From contig NZ_JBINJW010000010.1 of the NCBI RefSeq assembly GCF_043951855.1, positions 22,951 to 86,950 of the forward strand: 64,000 nucleotides of DNA, read 5' to 3'. Below are positions 24,694 through 34,438 of the stretch, in pieces (within the stretch, counting starts at the first letter, position 1; each line of letters starts with the position of its first letter). Source of the DNA: Proteiniclasticum sp043951855 (GTDB taxonomy: Bacteria; Bacillota; Clostridia; Clostridiales; Clostridiaceae). Below the pieces are notes generated by a model. The model was not told the DNA's origin and did no database searches. It saw only the letters and a program-made list of their open reading frames with translations. The position numbers and the translations under genes are program-made.

Positions 24694-25377
24694 TTAGATA
24701 TCCATTCCGACCTTACCGTCGGCTATTTCTATGATTCTGTCGGCTTTCTCCGCGATTCTTCTGTCATGGGTGATGATGACGAAGGTGGTGCCGAACTTCT
24801 CGTTGATGTCTCGTAAAAGGTTGTAGATGGTTTCTGTGGTGTCAGAGTCCAGATTTCCCGTGGGTTCATCCGCAAGGATGATCTTGGGATTGTTCATGAG
24901 GGCTCTTGCGATGGCTGTTCTCTGCTGCTGTCCACCGGACATGTTGGTGGCCAGGTTGTTCTTCACCTTTTCAAGACCCACCAGATTCATGAGTTCATTG
25001 GCGCGGTCCAGGGTTTCCCTGCTGACCTTTTCATCTATGATGCGGTGTGGCATCAGCACATTTTCAAGGGCTGTGAACTCCGGAAGGAGATAGTGGAACT
25101 GGAAGATGAATCCCATGGATTTGTTTCTCAGATCCGCCAGTTCATCCTTCTTCATCTGGTCTGTTCTCTTTCCGCCTATGTACACTTCACCGCTGGTAGG
25201 CTTGTCCAGCGTACCGACGATGTTCAGCAGTGTGCTTTTACCGCTACCGGACTGTCCGATGATGGAAGTGAAGCTTCCCTCCTGGATGTCCAGATTCAGG
25301 TCATAAAGGACCTGAGTCTTCACTGTGGTTCCGTATATTTTATTGATGTTTTTCAGTTCTATGATATTCTTACGCAT
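24694..25377 (-). CDS. ABC transporter ATP-binding protein, MacB/LolD type
   Basis: 227 residues with all motifs: Walker A GQSGSGKS (about 41-48), Q-loop FQFHYLLPEFTALENV (typical of the LolD/FtsE/MacB group), signature MSGGQQQRTAIARAL, Walker B IILADEPTGNLDS, H-loop ITHDRR. It works with the FtsX-like permease encoded just upstream (8-nt overlap). This type of pair moves lipoproteins, peptides or drugs in mechanotransmission style and does not act as a channel; the cargo is unknown. Confidence 0.92.
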   Translation of the reverse strand: MRKNIIELKNINKIYGTTVKTQVLYDLNLDIQEGSFTSIIGQSGSGKSTLLNIVGTLDKPTSGEVYIGGKRTDQMKKDELADLRNKSMGFIFQFHYLLPEFTALENVLMPHRIIDEKVSRETLDRANELMNLVGLEKVKNNLATNMSGGQQQRTAIARALMNNPKIILADEPTGNLDSDTTETIYNLLRDINEKFGTTFVIITHDRRIAEKADRIIEIADGKVGMDI

Positions 25378-26530
25378 TTCTGATCACCTCGATGGGGTCC
25401 AGTCTGGAGGACTTTCTGGCTGGAATGAGTGCAGCGACGACAGATGCAATGACTGCAATGACTGCAGAAAGTGCAATGAACATAGGGTCAATGAACAGCG
25501 GTACCACTGGTGTTCCATCCGGATTCAGGGCAAACTTCGTAAAGGCGAAGGCCAGAAGGAGTCCAAGAATGACACCCAGAACTGCGCCTGCAACGCCTAG
25601 AAGCAGTCCCTGGAACAGGAAGATGAGACTGGAGGTCTTATCTCTTATGCCCATGGCTTTCAGGATACCGATCTGCTTGGATTTCTGTACTACGGTGATG
25701 GCAAGGATACTTGCGATACCAAGGAGCACGGAGATCATGACAAAGACCTGAATCATGAGACTGGAGACGCTCTGTCCGTTGAGTCCGCTGAGAAGATCCT
25801 CGTTCTGGTCCTTCCAGTTGTCCACCAGCAGTTCATCACTGCCCAGTCTGTCGCTGATGGATGCGGCCACAGCATCTGCTGCGAACACATCTGTCACCTG
25901 CATGTCGATGCTGGTCACACGATCTTCAAAGGAGAACATGTCCTGGGTTGTGGCAAGATTCGTGATGGTCCAGGAGCTGTTCAGGGACGATACGCCCAGG
26001 TTGAAGATTCCAGTGACGGTAAAGGTGTGGGTTTCGCCGAAATTGGCCACCACGTCGATTTCATCTCCGATATCGATGCCCGACTCGTTCTTGAGATCGA
26101 TACCGATGAGGACTTCATAGTCATTTTCAGGAAGAGTTCCTTCCACGACGCTTTCTTTGATGTTGTAAAGCGCATCGGATTCATCGATGTTGAATCCTCT
26201 TACAAGGATGCTGTAGGTGTCATCCTCGTGATTGATCAGTGCCGGACCGTCTGCTGCGACGGAAAGGTTGATCACCTGATCTTCCTTGTCTGTTATGGAG
26301 GAGAGGATTTCATCATATCCTTCGATGAGTTTGTCCTCGTTGGTTGCTGTGATGCTTATCTGAGGCTGATTGCCGATGGTGGTATCCACCAGAGACTTCT
26401 GGAGTCCCTGAATCAGGGAGCCGATGAAGATCTGAACCGAGACACCGATGGCGATGCCAAGGGCAATGAGAACGGTCTGACCTTTACTGGATTTCAGAAA
26501 CCGTAATGCGATTTTAAAGGGTAGTTTCAT
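25370..26530 (-). CDS. ABC transporter permease, FtsX/MacB/LolC-like
   Basis: 386 residues. One N-terminal transmembrane helix (about 16-38), an extracellular domain of about 210 residues, then three C-terminal helices (about 255-285, 305-335, 345-375) and the closing PARKSSRLDPIEVIRNA motif, a hallmark of MacB/FtsX permeases. It overlaps the ATPase gene by 8 nt and the B12-binding gene by 17 nt, indicating one operon led by the B12-binding protein gene. Confidence 0.9.
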   Translation of the reverse strand: MKLPFKIALRFLKSSKGQTVLIALGIAIGVSVQIFIGSLIQGLQKSLVDTTIGNQPQISITATNEDKLIEGYDEILSSITDKEDQVINLSVAADGPALINHEDDTYSILVRGFNIDESDALYNIKESVVEGTLPENDYEVLIGIDLKNESGIDIGDEIDVVANFGETHTFTVTGIFNLGVSSLNSSWTITNLATTQDMFSFEDRVTSIDMQVTDVFAADAVAASISDRLGSDELLVDNWKDQNEDLLSGLNGQSVSSLMIQVFVMISVLLGIASILAITVVQKSKQIGILKAMGIRDKTSSLIFLFQGLLLGVAGAVLGVILGLLLAFAFTKFALNPDGTPVVPLFIDPMFIALSAVIAVIASVVAALIPARKSSRLDPIEVIRNA

Positions 26531-27176
26531 CTATATGTCCTCCTGCAAGTGAAATGATGTCATCGAAAGTGGTCAGATAGTAATCTGCGCTAAGAATCTC
26601 CGCTTTCTCGCCGAGCTTTGAGATGGCATTACCGCCTACGATGATTTTCACGTTATTGTCTACTTCTCTGATTCTTGCAATAGTGTTTCTTGTGGAAATC
26701 AGATGGTAGGGATTGGAAATGCTGATGGCGATATAATCAAGCTTCTGGGTTTTCAGACCTGATACGAAGACTTCTCTTGGCGTGTTGCTGCCCACATAGG
26801 TGGCTTCGTAGCCCAGCATGGTGAAGTAGTCTGTGATCATTCTTGCCCCCAGCTCATGATACTCATCGGTGGGGCAGATGACGGCGATCTTTTTTCCGCT
26901 CTTCACGCCATATTTTTCGTCCCGATCTCTGATGACATAAGGATAGACATTTTCAATGATGGTTCTGATGATGGAGGTTCTGATATGTTCCTTCCAGATG
27001 TCCACTTCTTCGTTTCCGCTGCTCTGCATGGAGTTCAGGGAAGGGGTCAGAATCTGTTCGTAAACCTCAATGACACTGAGTTTTCTTTCTTCAAGTATTT
27101 CTTTAATGTAAGCCAGAGATTCTTCTCTGTTTTCGGATTCAATGATTTCATTGAATCTCAACAAGTAATCGTTCAT
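26514..27176 (-). CDS. Stand-alone cobalamin-binding domain protein without HTH
   Basis: 220 residues: a helical cap (B12-binding_2, about 1-90) and a Rossmann B12-binding domain (about 92-215). The His-ligand motif is CarH-like ExHxxG (TDEYHELGARM). Of the Wx9EH cap motif the EH remains (IWKEH), but the Trp position is Ser. Later motifs GSNTPREVFV, LDYIAISIS and IIVGGNAIS are typical. It lacks a DNA-binding domain, so it may sense adenosylcobalamin or light and form mixed oligomers with the XRE-B12 regulator encoded divergently 220 bp away. First gene of the leftward operon. Confidence 0.85.
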   Translation of the reverse strand: MNDYLLRFNEIIESENREESLAYIKEILEERKLSVIEVYEQILTPSLNSMQSSGNEEVDIWKEHIRTSIIRTIIENVYPYVIRDRDEKYGVKSGKKIAVICPTDEYHELGARMITDYFTMLGYEATYVGSNTPREVFVSGLKTQKLDYIAISISNPYHLISTRNTIARIREVDNNVKIIVGGNAISKLGEKAEILSADYYLTTFDDIISLAGGHIDETTL

Positions 27177-27215
27177 AACACACCTCTTTTTTAATAATCG
27201 TTATCCGTTATGTTC

Positions 27216-27244
27216 ATAATATAACACGTAATGAAATATTGCAA
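27216..27244 (-). promoter_or_regulatory. Leftward promoter of the B12/ABC/photolyase operon
   Basis: Minus strand TTGCAA (27244-27239), a 17-bp spacer and TATTAT (27221-27216). The spacer holds CACGTAATGA (27225-27234), and a close copy CACATAATGA occurs at 27323-27332. These are candidate operators of the divergent XRE-B12 regulator. Confidence 0.6.
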
Positions 27245-27262
27245 TCAATTTAATTGTATAAC

Positions 27263-27291
27263 TTGCTCATTATCACAAAACGTGATTTAAT
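27263..27291 (+). promoter_or_regulatory. Rightward promoter of the XRE-B12 regulator with internal palindrome
   Basis: TTGCTC (27263-27268), 17-bp spacer, TTTAAT (27286-27291). An inverted repeat ATCAC-AAAAC-GTGAT (27272-27286) fills the spacer, the expected place for an autoregulatory operator. Confidence 0.6.
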
Positions 27292-27396
27292 AGGAGAAAG
27301 ATCAGAAATCGAATAAGAATATCACATAATGAGTGTATAAACAGAGAATATAAAGAGAGGAGGATAAGTGCTCAGAGACAGTGGGCATGAAAGAAG

Positions 27397-28275
27397 ATGA
27401 ACAGTGAATTCACCATCAGAATCAAAGAACTGAGAAAAAGAAACAATCTGACGCAGAAAGATGCGGCGAAGCTTCTTGGCATCGGACAGACCACCATTGC
27501 CAATTATGAAAATGGAACCAGAGTGCCGGATCTTATGAAGGTGTCGGAAATTGCGGATCTATATAAGGTATCGGTGGACTATCTGCTTGGACGTGAGGAC
27601 TATGCCCGGAAGGTGGAGGAAAAGAAGCAGGAAGAGGAAAAGCCGGATTATTCCTATGAAGAGTATATGAAGAGTCTTCTGGATGGAGACAAGAAAACCG
27701 TGAGAAAAATTCTCCTTTCCTTCCTTAAGAAGGGCGTTCCGTCCAGAATCATCTACGAGGACTACATAAGGCGGTCGCTCACTGAAACCGGGGATTTGTG
27801 GGAAAAGGGTGAACTGCCTATTTGGAAAGAGCACTTCATCTCTGAAATCTCTCTGGAGAACATGGCGCTGATCAAAAGACGAAAGTACAAGGAAAACGAA
27901 GATCGAAAGCCGATTCTTCTTCTGACTCCGGGAGCGGAGCAGCACAACATCGGCCTCAAGATGGTCGGGGATATGCTGGAGTCCAATGGTCATAATGTGA
28001 TCTATCTGGGCAACCTGATTCCTACAGATAACATCATTCAGGCCATCGAAGAGAAGAAGCCCTACGCCATCATTCTCTCTGTGACCATCGCCTATCACAT
28101 TGACTCCGCAAAGAATCTCATCGATATCCTGAAGCAGAGATTCGGAACGAAAACACCGACGATTCTCATAGGCGGCAGCGCATTTGAGCATGTGGAGAAT
28201 GTGGCTACCGTAACCGGCGCTGACAAGTACTGCAGAGACATTGATGAAATAGAAAAGAATCTGAGAAGAATATGA
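27397..28275 (+). CDS. XRE-type HTH regulator fused to CarH-like B12-binding (photosensory) domains
   Basis: 292 residues. An N-terminal XRE/Cro HTH (about 5-66: LRKRNNLTQKDAAKLLGIGQTTIANYENGTRVPD) and a charged linker (67-90) lead into a helical cap with the exact Wx9EH motif (WEKGELPIWKEH, about 137-148) and a B12 Rossmann domain with ExHxxG (AEQHNIGLKM). These two motifs define CarH/LitR-type adenosylcobalamin photoreceptors, which usually have a MerR HTH; here it is XRE. In the dark AdoCbl-bound oligomers repress and light breaks them. Divergent from a photolyase operon, it probably controls that operon and itself. Light sensing is inferred. Confidence 0.87.
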   Translation: MNSEFTIRIKELRKRNNLTQKDAAKLLGIGQTTIANYENGTRVPDLMKVSEIADLYKVSVDYLLGREDYARKVEEKKQEEEKPDYSYEEYMKSLLDGDKKTVRKILLSFLKKGVPSRIIYEDYIRRSLTETGDLWEKGELPIWKEHFISEISLENMALIKRRKYKENEDRKPILLLTPGAEQHNIGLKMVGDMLESNGHNVIYLGNLIPTDNIIQAIEEKKPYAIILSVTIAYHIDSAKNLIDILKQRFGTKTPTILIGGSAFEHVENVATVTGADKYCRDIDEIEKNLRRI

Positions 28276-28284
28276 GGAAGAGTC

Positions 28285-28324
28285 AGAAGCAGTATGCTGT
28301 CAGGGACAGCAAACTGCTTCTTTC
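28285..28324 (+). terminator. Terminator after the XRE-B12 gene
   Basis: AGAAGCAGT (28285-28293) pairs with ACTGCTTCT (28313-28321), with an inner hairpin GCTGTC/GACAGC; a short T-run follows. Confidence 0.7.
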
Positions 28325-28337
28325 GGTTGGAATGATA

Positions 28338-28366
28338 TTGATTGAATCAGCCGAATATACTAGAAT
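28338..28366 (+). promoter_or_regulatory. zupT promoter
   Basis: TTGATT (28338-28343), a 17-bp spacer and TAGAAT (28361-28366), 25 nt before the start codon. Confidence 0.6.
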
Positions 28367-28390
28367 GAATAGCAAAGAGAGGTGACATAT

Positions 28391-29221
28391 TTGAATTACG
28401 ATACCGGAACCATCCTCTTCGCCTTTATGCTGACCGTATTTGCGGGTCTTGCAACAGGAGTGGGAAGCCTTATGGCTTTCTACACGAAGAAAACGAACAA
28501 GAAATTTCTATCTGCAGCCTTGGGGTTCTCAGCAGGAGTCATGATCTATGTATCTCTGATCGAGATTTTTGTGAAAGCAAGAGAGTCTCTGGAAGCGGTG
28601 CATGGGGAAAGCCTGGGATATCTTTATGCCACGCTGTCCTTTTTCGGAGGTATCTTCGTCATCGCCATCATCGACAAGCTGGTGCCGAAAGCGGAAAATC
28701 CGCATGAACTGAAGGATCCCAGCGAAATGGAAGCGCTGCCCCAGCATGAGAAGGATGCCCATGAATCCCATCAGCTGCTTCGAATGGGCCTATTTTCGGC
28801 CCTGGCCATCGCCATCCATAACTTTCCGGAAGGACTGGCCACTTTCATTGCGGCTCTGGAAGACCCCACCATGGGTGTGAGCATTGCAGTAGCCATCGCC
28901 ATTCATAATATACCGGAAGGTATTGCAGTCTCTGTGCCCATATTCTATGCCACCGGAAGCAAAAGAAAGGCGTTCAAGTTTTCTTTTCTTTCCGGTCTGT
29001 CAGAACCCGTCGGCGCCATCATTGGCTACTTCCTTCTGAGAAGCTTTCTGAGTGATTCCATGTTTGGTATTGTATTCGGCATGGTGGCGGGAATCATGGT
29101 GTATATTTCTCTCGATGAACTCCTACCCACAGCAGAAAAATACGGAGAACACCATATCGCAATCTATGGACTGATCACGGGAATGATGGTCATGGCAGCA
29201 AGTCTGGTACTGATCAGCTGA
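28391..29221 (+). CDS. zupT: ZIP-family metal transporter, ZupT-like
   Basis: 276 residues with eight transmembrane helices. ZIP signatures are intact: GLATGVGSLMAFYTKK in helix I, the helix IV metal site AIAIHNFPEGLATFIA and the helix V site VAIAIHNIPEGIAVSVP, each with the HN-PEG pattern. A cytoplasmic acidic/His-bearing loop (about 100-130) lies between helices III and IV. It imports Zn2+ and possibly Mn2+ or Fe2+. I prefer the TTG at 28391, 6 nt after GAGAGGTG, because family members begin MNY; a GTG at 28382 overlaps the ribosome-binding site. Confidence 0.9.
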   Translation: MNYDTGTILFAFMLTVFAGLATGVGSLMAFYTKKTNKKFLSAALGFSAGVMIYVSLIEIFVKARESLEAVHGESLGYLYATLSFFGGIFVIAIIDKLVPKAENPHELKDPSEMEALPQHEKDAHESHQLLRMGLFSALAIAIHNFPEGLATFIAALEDPTMGVSIAVAIAIHNIPEGIAVSVPIFYATGSKRKAFKFSFLSGLSEPVGAIIGYFLLRSFLSDSMFGIVFGMVAGIMVYISLDELLPTAEKYGEHHIAIYGLITGMMVMAASLVLIS

Positions 29222-29256
29222 AGAACCTGATGATCTGGGCTAATGTAGAAAATCTG

Positions 29257-29308
29257 AAAAAGACTGTTTCCAATGAGAAATTCCTCTCTCTGGAAACAGT
29301 CTTTTTCA
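29257..29308. terminator. Bidirectional terminator between zupT and tRNA-Pro
   Basis: A 16-bp perfect stem AAAAAGACTGTTTCCA (29257-29272) / TGGAAACAGTCTTTTT (29291-29306) serves both the rightward zupT and the leftward tRNA-Pro. Confidence 0.85.
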
Positions 29309-29313
29309 TGAAA

Positions 29314-29389
29314 TGGTCGGAGTGACAAGACTTGAACTTGCGACCTCTTGACCCCCAGTCAAGCACGCTACCATCTGCGCTACACCCCG
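29314..29389 (-). tRNA. tRNA-Pro (TGG)
   Basis: A 76-nt cloverleaf on the minus strand, acceptor CGGGGTG/CACTCCG, anticodon stem CTTGA/TCAAG around loop CTGGGGG (anticodon TGG), encoded CCA. It reads CCN proline codons. Confidence 0.94.
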
Positions 29390-29577
29390 ACGAACAAACT
29401 AATTATAGCTTATCGGCATGGAACATTCAAGGTCTGATTCGAGAATCTAGTGAAGGCAGTGAATATTAAAAGAGAAGAACAATGTTTACAGTATCTTTCT
29501 ACAATATTAATTAAAGTGCTGTGGAAGAATTGTATAATAAAGTAAACCATAGTTTAGTCGAAAGGAGATGGATTGCC

Positions 29578-29769
29578 ATGCTGGAAGCAAAAGATGCTTA
29601 TTGCATCAACTGTGAGAAGATCACATACTTCATTCGTGTGGAAGAAGGATATGAGTGCCAGAACTGTAAAGGGATCAACACCATGAGAGGGCCGAAAGAT
29701 CTTAGTGAAGATCCGTCGCTGAAAGCGGACACTGTGGTGGATCTGTATCAGCCAGATGATATCGAATAG
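29578..29769 (+). CDS. Small zinc-ribbon protein
   Basis: 63 residues with two CxxC pairs (YCINCEK and YECQNCKG, about residues 8-32), a minimal zinc ribbon, and an acidic C-terminal tail. I do not recognise the family. The ATG at 29578 has AAAGGAG 10 nt upstream; a GTG at 29521 would overlap a TATAAT-like -10 element (TATAAT at about 29532-29537) that probably drives the gene. It lies alone, between tRNA-Pro and tilS, closed by a strong terminator. Confidence 0.7.
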   Translation: MLEAKDAYCINCEKITYFIRVEEGYECQNCKGINTMRGPKDLSEDPSLKADTVVDLYQPDDIE

Positions 29770-29782
29770 AGAAAACCACAAG

Positions 29783-29813
29783 AGGCAAGGCTTTTTTAAA
29801 CCTTGCCTTTTTC
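29783..29813 (+). terminator. Terminator after the zinc-ribbon gene
   Basis: AGGCAAGG (29783-29790) / CCTTGCCT (29801-29808) with a T-rich loop and a following T-run. Confidence 0.85.
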
Positions 29814-29903
29814 ATTGATATCAAAGAAAAAAGAAGGTAAACTAAGAAGGTACATTAGAAAAGAGTATTATTATGGAACGATTATGCCCACGGAGGAGCA
29901 GAA

Positions 29904-31292
29904 ATGATTCTTGACAGAGTGAGGGAATATATTCTCGTAAACAACTTAATAGAGGAAAACGAGAAAGTGCTCATCGCTTTTTCAGGTGGTACAGACTCAC
30001 TGGCGCTGCTGGGAATCCTTCAAGAGCTGAGAGAAGCGCTTCATATAGAACTGGGTGCCTGTCATGTGAATCACATGCTCAGGGGAAAAGATGCGGAGGA
30101 GGATGAAGCCTTCTGCAGAGAAACGGCAGAAAGGCTCTCCATACCTTTTTACAGCACTGCAGTAGATGTGCACGCTCATGCAGAGGAAAAAGGAATGTCC
30201 TTTGAAGCGGCTGGTAGAGAAATCAGGTATGCATTTTTTAAGGAAATTATGGTAAACCATAACTATGAGAAGTGTGCCACAGCACATCACCTGGATGATC
30301 AGGTGGAAACAGTGCTGCTGAATCTCATGCGAGGCAGTGGTCTCAATGGACTCACGGGCATGTCTTCAAAAAGAGAGCAGTATATCAAGCCTCTTCTTTT
30401 TCTGAAGAAAGAGGAGCTCAGCGCTTATCTCGAGGATCATCAGATGATTCCGAGAGAAGATGATTCCAACAGGATCAGCATCTATCAGCGAAATAAAGTG
30501 AGAAATGAACTGATTCCTTATATCAGAGAGAATTTCAATGAGGATTTTCCGGAAACCATATGGAGAATGTCGGAGCTTCTGAAGGAGGATCTGGATTATA
30601 TCCAAAGGCAGATGGGAAAAATGAAAAGCCTTTATGTCAGGGAAGGAAAAAACAGGAGCGTTGTCATCGAAAAGGATGCTTTTCGGGAACCGAAGGCCAT
30701 GGTCACAAGACTGCTTTTTGATGCCATCAGCAGCGTAAAAGGCGATTTATCCGATATTGAAGAAGTTCATATCAAGGATATGATTGCCCTTCAGACAAAA
30801 GAGACAGGGAAACTCATCGATATCAAAGATGCAGTGATTGCCAGAAATGATTATGGAAATCTCATCATCGAGAGAAAAAAAACGGATACAGAAAGGGAAG
30901 AAGAAATGCTTCATGAGGAACTGAAAATTCCAGGAACCTACGTGGTGGATGGAAAGACCATCCGATTCCGGTTTGTGGAAAGAGACCAGATCGTAAAAGA
31001 CAAGAAACTGAGATTCTTCAACGGAGATCTCATGGAGGAAACCGTCATAGTGAGAAACCGTCAGGAAGGAGACCGGATGAGACCCTTCGGGATGAACGGA
31101 TACAGAAAACTGAAGAACATCCTCATCGACAAGAAAATCAGCAGAGAGGATCGGGACAGACTTCTGATATTCCAGAATCGCAATGATGTGTTCTACATCG
31201 GATCCATGATCATCAGTGATGATTATAAAGTGAAAGACAGTACAGAGAAGATTCTCGAAATCGGAATCTTCGAGGAGGAAGCAAATGATTGA
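29904..31292 (+). CDS. tilS: tRNA(Ile)-lysidine synthase
   Basis: 462 residues. The PP-loop SGGTDS (about 28-33) and following GACHVNHMLRGKDAEEDEAF, TAHHLDDQVETVLLNLMRGSGLNGLTGM and PRED-type segments (IPREDDSN) are typical. The C-terminal TilS substrate-binding domains include RQEGDRMRPFGMNGYRKLKNILIDKKI. It converts C34 of tRNA-Ile2 (CAU) to lysidine so that AUA is read as isoleucine. AGGAGCAG precedes the ATG. The stop overlaps hpt by 8 nt, the standard tilS-hpt-ftsH order of Firmicutes. Confidence 0.95.
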   Translation: MILDRVREYILVNNLIEENEKVLIAFSGGTDSLALLGILQELREALHIELGACHVNHMLRGKDAEEDEAFCRETAERLSIPFYSTAVDVHAHAEEKGMSFEAAGREIRYAFFKEIMVNHNYEKCATAHHLDDQVETVLLNLMRGSGLNGLTGMSSKREQYIKPLLFLKKEELSAYLEDHQMIPREDDSNRISIYQRNKVRNELIPYIRENFNEDFPETIWRMSELLKEDLDYIQRQMGKMKSLYVREGKNRSVVIEKDAFREPKAMVTRLLFDAISSVKGDLSDIEEVHIKDMIALQTKETGKLIDIKDAVIARNDYGNLIIERKKTDTEREEEMLHEELKIPGTYVVDGKTIRFRFVERDQIVKDKKLRFFNGDLMEETVIVRNRQEGDRMRPFGMNGYRKLKNILIDKKISREDRDRLLIFQNRNDVFYIGSMIISDDYKVKDSTEKILEIGIFEEEAND

Positions 31293-31827
31293 AAATGATG
31301 TAAAAGAAGTGCTGATCAGCAGAGAAGAGCTGGCAGAAAAATGCAGAGAACTTGGGGCAAAGATCAGTCAGGACTTTGCAGGAAAAGATCTCGTTCTGGT
31401 GGGGATTCTTAAAGGATCAGTGGTATTCATGACAGATCTCATGAAGGAAATCACCATCCCCTGCAATATTGAATTCATGGAAGTATCCAGTTATGGAACA
31501 GGAGCTGTGAGCTCTGGTGTCGTGAAAATCAACAAGGATCTGGATATGGATATCACCGGAAAGAATATCCTTATTGTGGAGGATATCATCGATACGGGAC
31601 TGACTTTAAGCTATCTTGTCAATTACCTGAAGACAAGAGGTGCTGCAGGAATCGATATCGTATGCCTTCTGGATAAGAAGGACAGAAGAACCAATGATAT
31701 TCCGGTAACCTACGTGGGCTATGAAGTTCCTGATGAATTCATTATCGGGTATGGCATCGATTATGCCGAGAAATACAGGAATCTTCCTTATGTGGCATCC
31801 CTGAAGGAAGAAGTTTATCAGAAATAA
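31285..31827 (+). CDS. hpt: Hypoxanthine phosphoribosyltransferase
   Basis: 180 residues with the PRTase fingerprint VEDIIDTGLTLSYL (about 98-111), the flexible-loop SSYGTGAVSSG and the late VPDEFIIGYGIDYAEKYRNLPYV that defines the HPT branch. It salvages hypoxanthine and guanine with PRPP. GAGGAGG lies 7 nt before the ATG, inside the end of tilS. All catalytic residues expected from the family are present. Confidence 0.95.
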   Translation: MIENDVKEVLISREELAEKCRELGAKISQDFAGKDLVLVGILKGSVVFMTDLMKEITIPCNIEFMEVSSYGTGAVSSGVVKINKDLDMDITGKNILIVEDIIDTGLTLSYLVNYLKTRGAAGIDIVCLLDKKDRRTNDIPVTYVGYEVPDEFIIGYGIDYAEKYRNLPYVASLKEEVYQK

Positions 31828-31906
31828 CGTCGATTATCCTTTATTCTTTCGGGATTTACCTGTAGAATAAATAGTATACAATTTAATTTAAAGAGCATTC
31901 TTTAAA

Positions 31907-31939
31907 ATGAGCAAAAGAAAGGAGCAGGCAAAAAAGTAG
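31907..31939 (+). other. Short upstream frame ending in an A AAAAAG slippery site before ftsH
   Basis: ATG AGC AAA ... codes MSKRKEQAKK and then TAG. Its last codons form A-AAA-AAG in frame, the classic -1 slippery heptamer, with GGAG about 9 nt before it. A -1 shift continues VELPDERMNTNRK into FtsH. Alternatively one A is missing from the run. The annotated ftsH starts downstream have no well-placed ribosome-binding site. Confidence 0.4.
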
Positions 31940-31941
31940 AA

Positions 31942-33888
<1,947 letters not shown>

Positions 33889-33905
33889 GTATATAATAGA
33901 AGATG

Positions 33906-33936
33906 ATAATAGGCAGATGTTCTGCCTATTATTTTG
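33906..33936 (+). terminator. Terminator after ftsH
   Basis: A 12-bp perfect stem ATAATAGGCAGA / TCTGCCTATTAT with a 3-nt loop and a following TTTTG. Confidence 0.85.
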
Positions 33937-33965
33937 TGAGGAAATGTAAATGATTACAGAATCTC

Positions 33966-34004
33966 AGGGAAGCGCTTTAATCCAATCACAAGGGATGTTA
34001 TAAT
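33966..34004 (+). promoter_or_regulatory. Promoter of the hotdog thioesterase gene with a possible cre box
   Basis: TTTAAT (33976-33981), a 17-bp spacer and TATAAT (33999-34004). AGGGAAGCGCTTTAA (33966-33980) matches the cre consensus at 13 of 15 positions and overlaps the -35; its cre function is tentative. Confidence 0.5.
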
Positions 34005-34026
34005 GGTATTTGAATTGGAGGTTTTT

Positions 34027-34413
34027 ATGATCGATGAACTGAGACCGGGAATGGTCTATGAGCATTCAAGAACTGTAACGGATAAAGATACGGCAGAAGC
34101 CCACGGATCAGGAGATCTTGCGGTTTATGCGACACCAGCTCTGGTGGCATTGATGGAATATGCGGCCAAGGAGCTTGTAAAGCCCCGACTTTCGGAAGGC
34201 GAAACCACTGTGGGCGTAAGAATGGAAGTTTCTCATCTCAAAGCCACAGCAGTGGGAAGTGAAGTGCGTGCACGAGCGGTGCTCCTGGAAGCGGAAGGCA
34301 GAAAGCTCAGCTTCCGCATGGAAGCATATGATGGAGAAATACTCATCGGAGAAGCCCTTCACGAGAGAGTAATGGTAGACGCGGAAAGATTCATGCGTAA
34401 AATCAGCAAATAA
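34027..34413 (+). CDS. FlK-like hotdog thioesterase
   Basis: 128 residues, one hotdog domain resembling the fluoroacetyl-CoA thioesterase (FlK) family: an opening RPGMVYEHSRTVTDKDTA, YATPALVALMEYAAKELVKPRL with the conserved Thr and Glu, and TTVGVRMEVSHLKATAVGSEV with the conserved His. Most FlK relatives are general acyl-CoA thioesterases, with no link to fluoroacetate. The ATG at 34027 follows TTGGAGG; a longer start at 34003 lies in the -10. It sits before fhs with a 25-nt gap, so both may be co-transcribed. Confidence 0.8.
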   Translation: MIDELRPGMVYEHSRTVTDKDTAEAHGSGDLAVYATPALVALMEYAAKELVKPRLSEGETTVGVRMEVSHLKATAVGSEVRARAVLLEAEGRKLSFRMEAYDGEILIGEALHERVMVDAERFMRKISK

Positions 34414-34438
34414 TATAAAACAATTTAGGAGGTACACT

